Position numbers and translations under genes: made by a program
The notes under the pieces: model-generated
Told to the model about the DNA's origin: nothing
Databases searched by the model: none
What the model saw: only the letters and a program-made list of their open reading frames with translations
Part shown: positions 8,132 through 16,307 of the stretch, piece by piece
How positions within the stretch are numbered: the stretch's first letter is position 1
Layout of the letters: every line of letters starts with the position of its first letter
Assembly: GCA_035445085.1 (NCBI GenBank)
Contig: DAOMQA010000030.1
Coordinates: forward strand, 1-18,507
From: JBDHXE01 sp035445085
GTDB taxonomy: Bacteria > Bacteroidota > Ignavibacteria > Kapaibacteriales > UBA2268
Length of the DNA: 18,507 nt
Direction: 5' to 3'

Positions 8132-8172
8132 ATTTAACAAAAATATTAAATGAATGTTAAGATTATGTTAAG
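8132..8172 (-). promoter_or_regulatory. Pho-box-like array and promoter of the DUF47-pit unit
   Basis: On the minus strand three direct repeats stand exactly 11 bases apart: CTTAACAT (8172-8165), CTTAACAT (8161-8154) and TTTAATAT (8150-8143). A degenerate fourth, TTAAAT (8137-8132), is one base out of phase. The spacing equals one helical turn, as in PhoB/PhoP boxes (TTAACA-type units with five-base gaps in Bacillus; eight-base units with three-base gaps in cyanobacteria). TATTTTTG (8145-8138) matches the Bacteroidota -7 element TAnnTTTG at the downstream end of the array, and no -33 element is seen, as expected for an activator-dependent promoter. The array starts at the stop codon of the preceding MFS gene. 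The regulator's identity is inferred. Confidence 0.65.
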
Positions 8173-9346
8173 AGATATTTTTTTGTTGATTTACTTTTTG
8201 AAAAAATATTGGACTTAATATCAAAAATATTATACCTATAAGTAAAAAAGGCATTTTAGTAGACGATAGCTGAATAATCGGTTCCATAATTATTGGTGAA
8301 AGGAATTGCCCAATATATAGCGACATAGTCAAGAATCCCGACTGTTTGCTGCGTTGATTACTATCAGCCATATCTAAAATCAAGGCTTTTACGTTTGGAA
8401 TAGCAATACCATTGGCGATACCACTTAGAATTAATCCCAAAATCATAGTTAAAGTGTTTGGACTTAAAAATATAATAATATAACCAATACCCCAAATAAT
8501 AAATGATATAGCAAACGCTTTATAATAAGAATTAAAATATTTAATTTTCGAATATATGATTGAAAATATAGAAGAAAATAATATCCAAATAGATATGTAT
8601 AGACCAACATTAGGGTTACTTTGATGTGTAATTTCTTGTAAAATAAATGGTATTTGTGTTGGTATCATTAAATACACCATCATTAAAAATAATGCAGTAA
8701 GATGTACACTTATAAAAGATTTATTATTAGTATTATCGAGAGTATTCTTGATTTTACGAATAGTATTAGATGGCTCTTCCAAACAAAATAGTAATCCAAC
8801 AGCAATTATTATAGAAAACAAATAAGCAACGAATGGAATATTCCAAGAAATATTGACCAAATATTGGCCTAATATAAGATAAAATACACCTCCAAAGCTC
8901 ATCACAGCTCCTTGCAGTCCAATGAACTTATTCATATCTTTTTTATCTTGAAATAAATCACCTATCAAAACAATGAATCCAGTCATCAACCCTGCAATAG
9001 ATATACCCATGAGCGCTCTGCCAATCAAAAGAATATATATGTTGCCAGCAAAATATCCAGAACTACCAGCAATCCCGTAAAGAATAGCCGATACGATTAA
9101 AGTTGGCTTTCTGCCATACTTATCAAATAAAATTGAACTAATTGGAGAAAAAAGTGCTATAAAAATAGGCGGTATAGCAATAATTAATTTGCTCAAAAAA
9201 ACAATATTGTTTGTATCTTGGAATTGATTGGCAATATTAGTTAGTGCAGGGGTAATTAATGCCCCCTGCATAACTGAAAGTGTACTTCCTAAAAGTATAA
9301 ATAGATTGCGTAGACTCTTTTTATCAAGTTTAAAATTCATTAACAT
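8168..9346 (-). CDS. MFS transporter, possibly siderophore permease or exporter
   Basis: This 392-residue protein of the major facilitator superfamily has about twelve membrane segments and motif A in the loop between helices 2 and 3 (SILFDKYGRKPTLIV, 71-85). Length and motif resemble the DHA1 drug/H+ antiporter branch. Its start overlaps the stop of the TonB receptor gene by one base (TAATG), which implies translational coupling and a linked function. An AraC regulator lies upstream. By analogy with FptX/RhtX the partner could move a ferric chelate across the inner membrane, or it could export a siderophore or drug. The sequence does not decide between these. A second ATG at 9340 is an alternative start. 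Confidence 0.85.
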   Translation of the reverse strand: MLMNFKLDKKSLRNLFILLGSTLSVMQGALITPALTNIANQFQDTNNIVFLSKLIIAIPPIFIALFSPISSILFDKYGRKPTLIVSAILYGIAGSSGYFAGNIYILLIGRALMGISIAGLMTGFIVLIGDLFQDKKDMNKFIGLQGAVMSFGGVFYLILGQYLVNISWNIPFVAYLFSIIIAVGLLFCLEEPSNTIRKIKNTLDNTNNKSFISVHLTALFLMMVYLMIPTQIPFILQEITHQSNPNVGLYISIWILFSSIFSIIYSKIKYFNSYYKAFAISFIIWGIGYIIIFLSPNTLTMILGLILSGIANGIAIPNVKALILDMADSNQRSKQSGFLTMSLYIGQFLSPIIMEPIIQLSSTKMPFLLIGIIFLILSPIFFQKVNQQKNIS

Positions 9347-11634
9347 TATAAAGTAATTGTAGCTTTAATATTAAATTGACGTGGTAAATATGTACCTCCA
9401 AATATTTGAATAACTTTAGAATCTAATAAATTAAATACATAGGTACTAATTTCAAGGTTTTCTAATATATAATATCCAGCGCTTAAATTCATAATTGTAA
9501 ATGCTGGTACTTGACCTACCGAAGCTCCTGAAATCCATTTATATGTATCAGAATATTGCACTGATAATTTAACATCATATCTATTTCGTTCATAATACTG
9601 TAAAGCAATATTAGCACGATTTGGAGACGTATTTGATGAAATAATAGGGTCTCCGGGTTTAGAATCCATATCAAAATTATAATAAGAATAGTTTCCTGAT
9701 AATATCATCTTATCACTTAAATACCAATTTAGAGATAAGTCTAAGCCATATTGTACTACTTCACCAAAGTTTCCTACAGATTGAACTAATCTTGGTTCGT
9801 TCTTATAATAAGATAATCGTGTTTTGTCATCACCAGTTAATTTGCTATACACCATATCGCTTACTCTTTGGTCGTATTGTGCTAAATCACCACCTAAATT
9901 TGCTGTCCATTTAGGAATACTACGGTCAAAGCCGGGTCCAAAGTTAGTAATAAAATCTGTTAATTTATTATAATATAAATCGGCAGTGATATATATGCTG
10001 TTATCAATAATTCCCTGATAGCCTAATTCAAAACCTAAATTTTTCTCAACCTCTAAGTTACTATTGCCAACTGCAATACCAATAATTTTACTTAATCCTA
10101 AATCTACATTAGCTAAATTTTGGTTGCCAGTCCAACTTTTTAAAGAATCAGTTACTACTGTATTAATATTAGCCAAATTTGCTTGAGAAGTAGGGTTTAG
10201 ACTCCTATCATAAGTCCATCTAAAAAGTTCTGAATAGTTAGGTCTTTGAAAAGAGCTACTACCAGATAATCTCAATTTATGATTGTTGTTAAGTGAATAA
10301 ACTATTGCTGCTCTTGGAGAAAATTGAGATGAGTGCAAATTTGTTCTATCAAATCTACCTGAAGCAACAAATTTTAAAGATTTAGATAGGTCGTAACTTA
10401 ATTGAGCATATACACCGGTGAAATCAGCTTTCACAGGAATTGGCAATGTAGTATTATGAGTATTTATATTTTGAAATTGCTGGCTAACACCTACTACAAA
10501 ATTTAAATTCTTTGCATTATCAATGTAATTATTATATTGTAAATCTAACATTATATCTTCATCATCAGTTAGTAAAGGTGAACCTAAAGCGTAGCCTGGT
10601 CCTCTATTAGCAAATAGCAACCACATAGAATCACGAGAATCTCTACGCATATAACTTGCCTGAAAGTTAATATTCTCACTATTATAGGCAAACCTTGCAT
10701 AAGGTCTTTGAGTATTTGTAACTAGAACTCTACCTAAAGCCTGAACAAATATTTCATTACCAGAATCAGAATAACCTAATTCAAGTGTAGATTTACTATT
10801 TTCATCAAAATCATAGTCAAGCCTAACTGTTCCATAAGTCGAATAGGTATTACGCTCGTCGTCATATATAGGGCGTTTTTCTAATTTCACACCTTCATAC
10901 TCTAATTGCGACGAGTCGATTCTACTTTTTGATAAATTTAAGCTGCCTGACCTGCCTAAGGTTATTTTATATGATAATTTATCGCTAATTAAACCTGCGT
11001 GCCTAATATCACCCCTATAAGTTTGGTAATCTCCACCTAAGAGGGATATTTTTGTTCCTAAGACTTCTTTTGGAGCAAAGCTAGTTAAAGCCATAACTCC
11101 ATTAAAGCTATTAGCCCCGTACAATGCGCTTGCAGGTCCCTTTATAAACTCGATTCTAGCAAATTCATCTAAAGGTAATGATAATGTATTCCACTCTTGA
11201 GCACCTAACAAGGGCATTGCTAAATCACGTCCATCTTGTAATACTAATAGCCTTCTATTTAAGCCATTATTGAAACCTCTTGTATTAACAATAAAATCTG
11301 AAGTTCCATTTCTTAAAATATCTATCCCCGTAACGCCTTCAAAAGCACTTCCTACTTGATTGGAGCGTGCAGCACTCCTAATATCATTTGCATCTAGGGT
11401 TGAGATAGCTGATGGTGATTCAGTAATTTTTTCGATTCTCTTTGAAGCACCGTATATAATAATATCATCAAATCTCTTGATTTTATTAGTGTCAGTATTT
11501 TCAAGCGTATTTGCAGATTCTTTCGACACCGCATTAACCTTATCTTTGTTTGATTGAGTATAGCTTGATGAGGTTGTAAGCACAAGCGAAGCAGAAATTA
11601 TAATTAATAATTTAGTATAAAAATTAAATTTCAT
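9346..11634 (-). CDS. TonB-dependent outer-membrane receptor, siderophore-type
   Basis: This 762-residue outer-membrane receptor has a signal peptide (about 1-27) and a short linker with a TonB-box-like DDIIIYG (56-62). The plug domain (about 68-185) contains NTRGF (117-121), LLVLQDGR, and RIEFIKGPASALYGANSFNGV (160-180, the usual plug signature). The remaining 570 or so residues show alternating beta-strand patterns of a 22-strand barrel. There is no N-terminal carboxypeptidase-regulatory-like domain and no adjacent SusD, so it is not a SusC glycan transporter. The pattern fits siderophore, heme or cobalamin receptors. It is followed by a coupled MFS gene and preceded by an AraC regulator, which favours a ferric siderophore. 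The barrel ends in leucine rather than the common aromatic residue. Substrate is inferred only. Confidence 0.88.
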   Translation of the reverse strand: MKFNFYTKLLIIISASLVLTTSSSYTQSNKDKVNAVSKESANTLENTDTNKIKRFDDIIIYGASKRIEKITESPSAISTLDANDIRSAARSNQVGSAFEGVTGIDILRNGTSDFIVNTRGFNNGLNRRLLVLQDGRDLAMPLLGAQEWNTLSLPLDEFARIEFIKGPASALYGANSFNGVMALTSFAPKEVLGTKISLLGGDYQTYRGDIRHAGLISDKLSYKITLGRSGSLNLSKSRIDSSQLEYEGVKLEKRPIYDDERNTYSTYGTVRLDYDFDENSKSTLELGYSDSGNEIFVQALGRVLVTNTQRPYARFAYNSENINFQASYMRRDSRDSMWLLFANRGPGYALGSPLLTDDEDIMLDLQYNNYIDNAKNLNFVVGVSQQFQNINTHNTTLPIPVKADFTGVYAQLSYDLSKSLKFVASGRFDRTNLHSSQFSPRAAIVYSLNNNHKLRLSGSSSFQRPNYSELFRWTYDRSLNPTSQANLANINTVVTDSLKSWTGNQNLANVDLGLSKIIGIAVGNSNLEVEKNLGFELGYQGIIDNSIYITADLYYNKLTDFITNFGPGFDRSIPKWTANLGGDLAQYDQRVSDMVYSKLTGDDKTRLSYYKNEPRLVQSVGNFGEVVQYGLDLSLNWYLSDKMILSGNYSYYNFDMDSKPGDPIISSNTSPNRANIALQYYERNRYDVKLSVQYSDTYKWISGASVGQVPAFTIMNLSAGYYILENLEISTYVFNLLDSKVIQIFGGTYLPRQFNIKATITL

Positions 11635-11696
11635 AAAGTTTTACTTTTAGTATTTAAACATATTCAAAACTATTGAAAATTAGAGTTGTTTTCTAA

Positions 11697-11723
11697 CATA
11701 ATAAGAATATTAATTGCATAATA
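11697..11723. promoter_or_regulatory. Paired CATAATA repeats before the receptor gene, possible AraC-type operator
   Basis: CATAATAAG (11697-11705) and CATAATATG (11717-11725) are direct repeats 20 bases apart in the 93-base gap between the regulator and the receptor gene. AraC proteins often bind two half-sites about two helical turns apart. A TAGTTTTG (-7-like) lies downstream at 11672-11665 on the minus strand. The match is short for AT-rich DNA, so this is tentative. Confidence 0.3.
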
Positions 11724-11727
11724 TGAA

Positions 11728-12714
11728 TTATTTTCTAATCTGCTTTGTATATGTTTTTGGACTTAGCCCATACCATTCTTTAAATTCTCTTGAAAAATGA
11801 CTTGGATTGCTCCACCCTGTTTCGTAAGCTATTTGAGTAATATTTAACTGCCCCTCATCAAGTAATTTTTTTGCTTGATTTAGCCTTAATTCTCTTAAAT
11901 ATCCAAAAACAGTATTTCCATATAATTTTTTAAAAAGTCTATTAAGTTTTGTATGTGTCATTGAAGCCATGTCAGCTAATTCTAATAAAGAAGGGGGGTC
12001 AATTAAATTTGAATTTAAGAGGCTTTCTATCTTATTAGCACTTTCAATATTATATTTTGTAAACTCTTCGTTTTCACTCAAATAATTTAATTTAATCTGT
12101 TCTATAATATAAATCATTAATTCGTTAGACTTAGCTTTTAGAAACATATCTTTTGTTTTGCCAACGAAATCACAATCTATTATATTATTAGCTACGCTTT
12201 TTATATTTGAGTTCCCTTTAGTCATTTCAATAAATACAGGCGATTGCATAGAGTTATTATTCAAATACGACTTTATAAATGAATCGGAATCGTCTAGGAA
12301 TTTATTAAGATAATCATAAGAGCAATGAAGAGAAATAACTTTAAGAAGCTCATTAGAAAAGACTTTTAATATACCATAAGTATTTGGTAAATGAAATAAA
12401 GCTGCAGTACCTTGGCTTATTTCTAAAAAATCGATTTGACCGTTATCAGAATGAAATTCAACATTCATTCTACCAGAAAGGCAATAAGCGAATTCAAATG
12501 GTGCTTCTGATACCTTAAAATCAATAGTTAAATTTCGTTTTGGTTTATATTCATTGACTACTAATTTTAGTCCATCGTCTAAATTAAGTTCAAGTTTAAA
12601 ACCTTTTTTAATCTTATCAGATAATAAGAACATAGACATTAACGACAATGTATCGCTATTCAATAATGCAGAATAATTAATTTCAAACTTATATTTATTA
12701 TCTTGATTTATCAT
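11728..12714 (-). CDS. AraC-family transcriptional regulator, PchR-like
   Basis: This 328-residue regulator ends in the double helix-turn-helix domain of AraC/XylS proteins (about 222-325). The first HTH is around SLLELADMASMTHTKLNRLF and the second around ITQIAYETGWSNPSHFSREF, followed by the conserved YGLSPKTY. The N-terminal region of about 200 residues is an effector or dimerisation domain. Its pattern (FEFAYCLSGRMNVEF, then an FHLPNTYG-like segment, then KVISLHCSYDYL) resembles PchR-type regulators that sense siderophores; this is from memory of the family. It lies just upstream of, and on the same strand as, a TonB receptor and MFS gene. Its start overlaps the menA stop by four bases (ATGA), so the two are translationally coupled. 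Likely role: activation of the downstream uptake genes when the chelate is present. Confidence 0.85.
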   Translation of the reverse strand: MINQDNKYKFEINYSALLNSDTLSLMSMFLLSDKIKKGFKLELNLDDGLKLVVNEYKPKRNLTIDFKVSEAPFEFAYCLSGRMNVEFHSDNGQIDFLEISQGTAALFHLPNTYGILKVFSNELLKVISLHCSYDYLNKFLDDSDSFIKSYLNNNSMQSPVFIEMTKGNSNIKSVANNIIDCDFVGKTKDMFLKAKSNELMIYIIEQIKLNYLSENEEFTKYNIESANKIESLLNSNLIDPPSLLELADMASMTHTKLNRLFKKLYGNTVFGYLRELRLNQAKKLLDEGQLNITQIAYETGWSNPSHFSREFKEWYGLSPKTYTKQIRK

Positions 12715-13583
12715 TTAAGTATAAAAGCAGCCGCATTCAGAACACCATATAGGAATAATAAAGCACCTGTCTTGGCTAAGACAGAATTTAATTCTTTACC
12801 ACTTTTGTTTTTTATGTTTATTAATAAATTTATTGCTAATGGCAGAGATAGCAATGGTAATAAGGTGTAGATATTATCCGTTAAATAGTAAATAATAAAA
12901 GGAACAATGTAAGATATAATCGTAGAAATGTAATACAACAATATAGCATTTTTCTTGCCTATTCTATAAGCTAAAGTAATTTTGCCGGCTAAGTGGTCGG
13001 TGTCAATATCGCGGATATTGTTTACATTTAATATATTGGCACTTAATAAGCCCGGCGGTAATGACAATAATATTGAGACTTTAGAAATTTCGAGAGTTTG
13101 TACATAATACGAGCCATTCACAGCTATTAAACCGAAGAATATAAATACAAATATATCGCCTAAGCCTTTATACGCAAGTGGGTATGGTCCTCCAGTATAT
13201 AAGAAAGCAAAAACTATTGATATAATTCCAACTATTAAAATAATTATATCAGAATTAAAGACTAAATATAAACCAAGTACAAATGTTATAATTGAAATTA
13301 TGAATGAAACAGTAAGCATAGTTTGCGAAGAAATTGTTCCGCTGGCAACTTGCCTTTTAGGACCAATACGGGTATGGTTGTCGGCGCCTTTTATAAAATC
13401 ATAAACTTCATTTATAAAATTAGTAATTAATTGTATAAAAATAGAACAAATTAATGTAACTATTAATAAATCAAGTCTAAAATTACCTTCATTAAAGGCT
13501 AGTGAAGAACCAACTAATACAGGCACAATACTTGCTGGCAAAGTCTTAGGTCTGGTTGCTTCTAACCATGCTTTTATATCCAA
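12711..13583 (-). CDS. menA: 1,4-dihydroxy-2-naphthoate polyprenyltransferase (menaquinone synthesis)
   Basis: This 290-residue integral membrane enzyme of the UbiA superfamily attaches the polyprenyl tail to 1,4-dihydroxy-2-naphthoate, giving demethylmenaquinone. It starts with the MenA pattern WLEATRPKTLPAS. The first Mg-diphosphate motif is NEVYDFIKGAD (58-68) followed by RIGPKRQVASG, and the second is NNIRDIDTDHLAGK (178-191). About nine hydrophobic segments are visible. Glu59 replaces the common Asp of the first motif. The start is TTG at 13583, two codons after an in-frame stop, with no clear Shine-Dalgarno sequence. An ATG eleven bases upstream (13594) would be in frame only if the TTTT run had one more T. 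Overlap with the AraC gene is odd, since no other menaquinone gene is nearby. Confidence 0.92.
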   Translation of the reverse strand: MDIKAWLEATRPKTLPASIVPVLVGSSLAFNEGNFRLDLLIVTLICSIFIQLITNFINEVYDFIKGADNHTRIGPKRQVASGTISSQTMLTVSFIISIITFVLGLYLVFNSDIIILIVGIISIVFAFLYTGGPYPLAYKGLGDIFVFIFFGLIAVNGSYYVQTLEISKVSILLSLPPGLLSANILNVNNIRDIDTDHLAGKITLAYRIGKKNAILLYYISTIISYIVPFIIYYLTDNIYTLLPLLSLPLAINLLINIKNKSGKELNSVLAKTGALLFLYGVLNAAAFILK

Positions 13584-13659
13584 AATTTAACCATTTCGTA
13601 ATTTAAGAAAAAACTTGAGAAGTATAAATTCATTTTAAATTTTAATTAGTAATAAATCT

Positions 13660-13688
13660 TAGGAGATTGGATATATACCAATCTCCTA
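13660..13688 (-). terminator. Perfect inverted repeat after the pyrophosphatase gene, probable terminator
   Basis: An 11-pair perfect stem TAGGAGATTGG / CCAATCTCCTA (13660-13670 with 13678-13688) with loop ATATATA lies 14 bases after the hppA stop. The following minus-strand bases AGATTTATTA form only a weak U-tract, so it may equally protect the mRNA end. It separates hppA from menA. Confidence 0.6.
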
Positions 13689-13702
13689 CATAATTTAAAT
13701 TA

Positions 13703-16135
13703 TTACGATTTAACTGGTATCCTCATACTATAGAACGAACGCCACACAAATACCAATGCTATTAAGAAAAAAGCAATCCCTACAAATGGAGCTACTGGAG
13801 CAAAAGTTTTTTCAATAGCTATTTCCATAGCTAATAAACCAAATAGAGTTGTAAATTTAATAATAGGGTTTAAAGCAACCGATGAGGTATCTTTAAAAGG
13901 ATCGCCTACTGTATCACCAATAACGCAAGCAGCGTGCAAAGGTGTTCCCTTTTCTTTTAATTCTACTTCAACTATTTTCTTAGCATTATCCCAACAACCG
14001 CCTGCATTAGCCATAAATATTGCTTGGTAAAGCCCAAAAATTGCAATCGAAATAAGATAACTTACAAAGAATGCAGCTGGAGCAGCGTTATCAGGTGTAG
14101 ACGCTGAGAAGAATGCAAAAGCTAAGGCAAACGAAAAGACGGCGACAAAAATATTAAACATCCCCTTTTGTGCATAAACCGTACAAATTTTTACTACTTC
14201 TTTAGAATTATCCACAGAGGCTTTTTTATTTGAAGTATCATCTAAATTAATGTTATTCTTTATAAACTCTACCGCTTTGTATGAGCCCGTTGTAACAGCC
14301 TGCATAGATGCACCAGAGAACCAATAAATCACAGCACCGCCGGTAATAAAGCCTAAAATTGAATACGGGTTTAGTAAGTTAAGAATACTTTCTGGTTGGA
14401 TACCTAAGGATTCTTTCAAGACTAGGATTAAAGAGAAAATCATTGTAGTAGCGCCAACAACAGCAGTTCCAATTAAAACAGGTTTTGAGGTAGCTTTAAA
14501 TGTATTGCCTGCACCATCATTTTCTTCTAAATATAATTTTGCTTTATCAAAATTAGGTTTGAAACCAAAATCTCTTTCAATTTCTTTATCTATGTCTTTT
14601 ATTTCTTCAATTAATGATAATTCATAAATTGATTGAGCGTTATCTGTTACTGGTCCATAACTATCTACAGCAATCGTTACTGGTCCCATACCTAAGAACC
14701 CAAAAGCTACTAAACCAAATGCAAATATAGATTCGTATTGCATAAAGCTACTTAGTCCATACGTACTTGTTAGATATGCTACAAACATCAAGGCAACGAA
14801 AACCATACCTTTCCAAAAAGCACTAAAATTACCAGAAACAAGCCCAGACAAAATAGTAAGAGATGGACCCCCTTCACGGGAGGCAATAACAACTTCTTTT
14901 GTATGTGCTGCTTTTGTACTTGTAAATAATTTTGTAAATTCTGGAATTAATGCCGCACCTAAGGTACCGCAGCTAATAATGGTTGCTAAAATGAACCATA
15001 AATCGCTTGGGTTGCCATTTACATCTTGAATCGCTGATAATTGCCAATTGCTAATAACATATGTAAGAATAATAGAGAGAATAGATGTTATCCATACTAA
15101 GGAAGTTAGTGGTGATTCAAAATCTATATCATCTTTATTTCCATATCTAATATTAGTAATAAATTTATTAATCCAAAATGATACCATCGATGTAAGTATC
15201 ATTGCTACTCTCATTACAAAAATCCATATTAATAGTTCAGTTTGGTATTGAGGTAAGACACCAAGTAAAATAAAACTAATCAAAGCAACACCAGTTACAC
15301 CATAAGTTTCAAAGCCATCTGCGGTTGGTCCTACGCTATCGCCAGCATTATCACCTGTACAATCGGCTATTACACCAGGATTATTAGGGTCGTCTTCTTT
15401 TAAATTAAATACAATTTTCATTAAGTCAGACCCAATATCCGCTATTTTAGTAAAAATACCGCCAGCTATTCTTAACGCAGAAGCGCCTAAAGACTCGCCA
15501 ATAGCAAATCCAATAAAGCAATAGCCAGCAAAGTCTGGATCTACAAACAATAATATAAATAGCATCATTATTAATTCAACACTAATTAATAATACGCCAA
15601 TACTCATCCCTGCTTGTAGTGGAATATTGAGTAATTTAAGTGGTTTTTTTTCTAATGAAGCAAAAGCCATACGGCTATTTGCGAGAGTATTTACCCTAAT
15701 TCCGAACCATGCAACAGCATAAGAACCCAAAATACCAACTATCGACCAAAGAAGTATTATTAATACTATACTTAAGGGCATACCGCGTAATACTCCGAAA
15801 TAGAAAGCAATACTCGAACCTATCAAGACTTCCAAGATTATAATAAATTTACCTTGTTGAATTAGATAAGTTTTAGCAGTTTGGAAAATCAACTCCGCAA
15901 CTTCAAGCATAGAGCTATGCGCTCTTAATTTCTTCAAGTGCAAAAACTCATAAAGCCCGAAAATCATACCAAAGATACACACTAATAAGCCAATTTGCAA
16001 TAACCCGCTTGATTGAATTTCGGCGGGTAGCTTTAGGTCAGCCTCACCTGCAAATACAGGTACTTGAAAAAGTGCAATAAGTAAAATCAAAAGAACTACC
16101 TTTTGATTAGTTAAGAACTTGGCAAAACTCTTCAT
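13703..16135 (-). CDS. hppA: Membrane-integral ion-pumping pyrophosphatase, divergent long form
   Basis: This 810-residue enzyme hydrolyses pyrophosphate and pumps H+ and/or Na+ across the inner membrane. The catalytic loop has DDPNNPGVIADCTGDNAGD (248-266), supplying the Asp and Asn residues that hold Mg-pyrophosphate, followed by GPTADGFETYG. A second conserved block near the C-terminus reads NAGGCWDNAKK, then GDTVGDPFKDTS. At the residue that separates K+-dependent (Ala) from K+-independent (Lys) forms, the motif is GNTFKA with Lys547, so K+-independence is expected. At 810 residues it is longer than the usual 660-770 and resembles the divergent group seen in Bacteroidota and Chlorobi. A hydrophobic start (13-29) may be a first membrane segment or signal. 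AAGGGA lies six bases before the ATG. It appears to be a single-gene unit. The ion pumped cannot be read with confidence. Confidence 0.93.
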   Translation of the reverse strand: MKSFAKFLTNQKVVLLILLIALFQVPVFAGEADLKLPAEIQSSGLLQIGLLVCIFGMIFGLYEFLHLKKLRAHSSMLEVAELIFQTAKTYLIQQGKFIIILEVLIGSSIAFYFGVLRGMPLSIVLIILLWSIVGILGSYAVAWFGIRVNTLANSRMAFASLEKKPLKLLNIPLQAGMSIGVLLISVELIMMLFILLFVDPDFAGYCFIGFAIGESLGASALRIAGGIFTKIADIGSDLMKIVFNLKEDDPNNPGVIADCTGDNAGDSVGPTADGFETYGVTGVALISFILLGVLPQYQTELLIWIFVMRVAMILTSMVSFWINKFITNIRYGNKDDIDFESPLTSLVWITSILSIILTYVISNWQLSAIQDVNGNPSDLWFILATIISCGTLGAALIPEFTKLFTSTKAAHTKEVVIASREGGPSLTILSGLVSGNFSAFWKGMVFVALMFVAYLTSTYGLSSFMQYESIFAFGLVAFGFLGMGPVTIAVDSYGPVTDNAQSIYELSLIEEIKDIDKEIERDFGFKPNFDKAKLYLEENDGAGNTFKATSKPVLIGTAVVGATTMIFSLILVLKESLGIQPESILNLLNPYSILGFITGGAVIYWFSGASMQAVTTGSYKAVEFIKNNINLDDTSNKKASVDNSKEVVKICTVYAQKGMFNIFVAVFSFALAFAFFSASTPDNAAPAAFFVSYLISIAIFGLYQAIFMANAGGCWDNAKKIVEVELKEKGTPLHAACVIGDTVGDPFKDTSSVALNPIIKFTTLFGLLAMEIAIEKTFAPVAPFVGIAFFLIALVFVWRSFYSMRIPVKS

Positions 16136-16221
16136 CAGTTTCCCTTATTAAAGTTAAACAACTAATTACAATAAAAATAGCTAAAAAATATTGATTTCAC
16201 ATAAAAATTATGCTTGAACTA

Positions 16222-16252
16222 ATAAAAATATCTAATAATTTCAATATTATTA
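16222..16252 (-). terminator. Probable terminator of the aspartic protease gene
   Basis: An eight-pair stem CTAATAAT / ATTATTAG (16232-16239 with 16245-16252) is followed on the minus strand by ATATTTTTATT. It lies 56 bases after the protease stop. AT-rich and modest in stability. Confidence 0.45.
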
Positions 16253-16307
16253 GTGGGGCAAAAATAAATTTACAGCCTAAGCTATACTTTGTGCTATCTT
16301 TTTCATT

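Noticed and set aside
9346..11634. SusC-type glycan transporter
   Set aside because: There is no N-terminal carboxypeptidase-regulatory-like domain and no SusD gene next to it.
11635..11727. Fur box before the receptor gene
   Set aside because: No stretch resembles the 19-base GATAATGATAATCATTATC consensus closely enough; AT-richness gives only partial matches.
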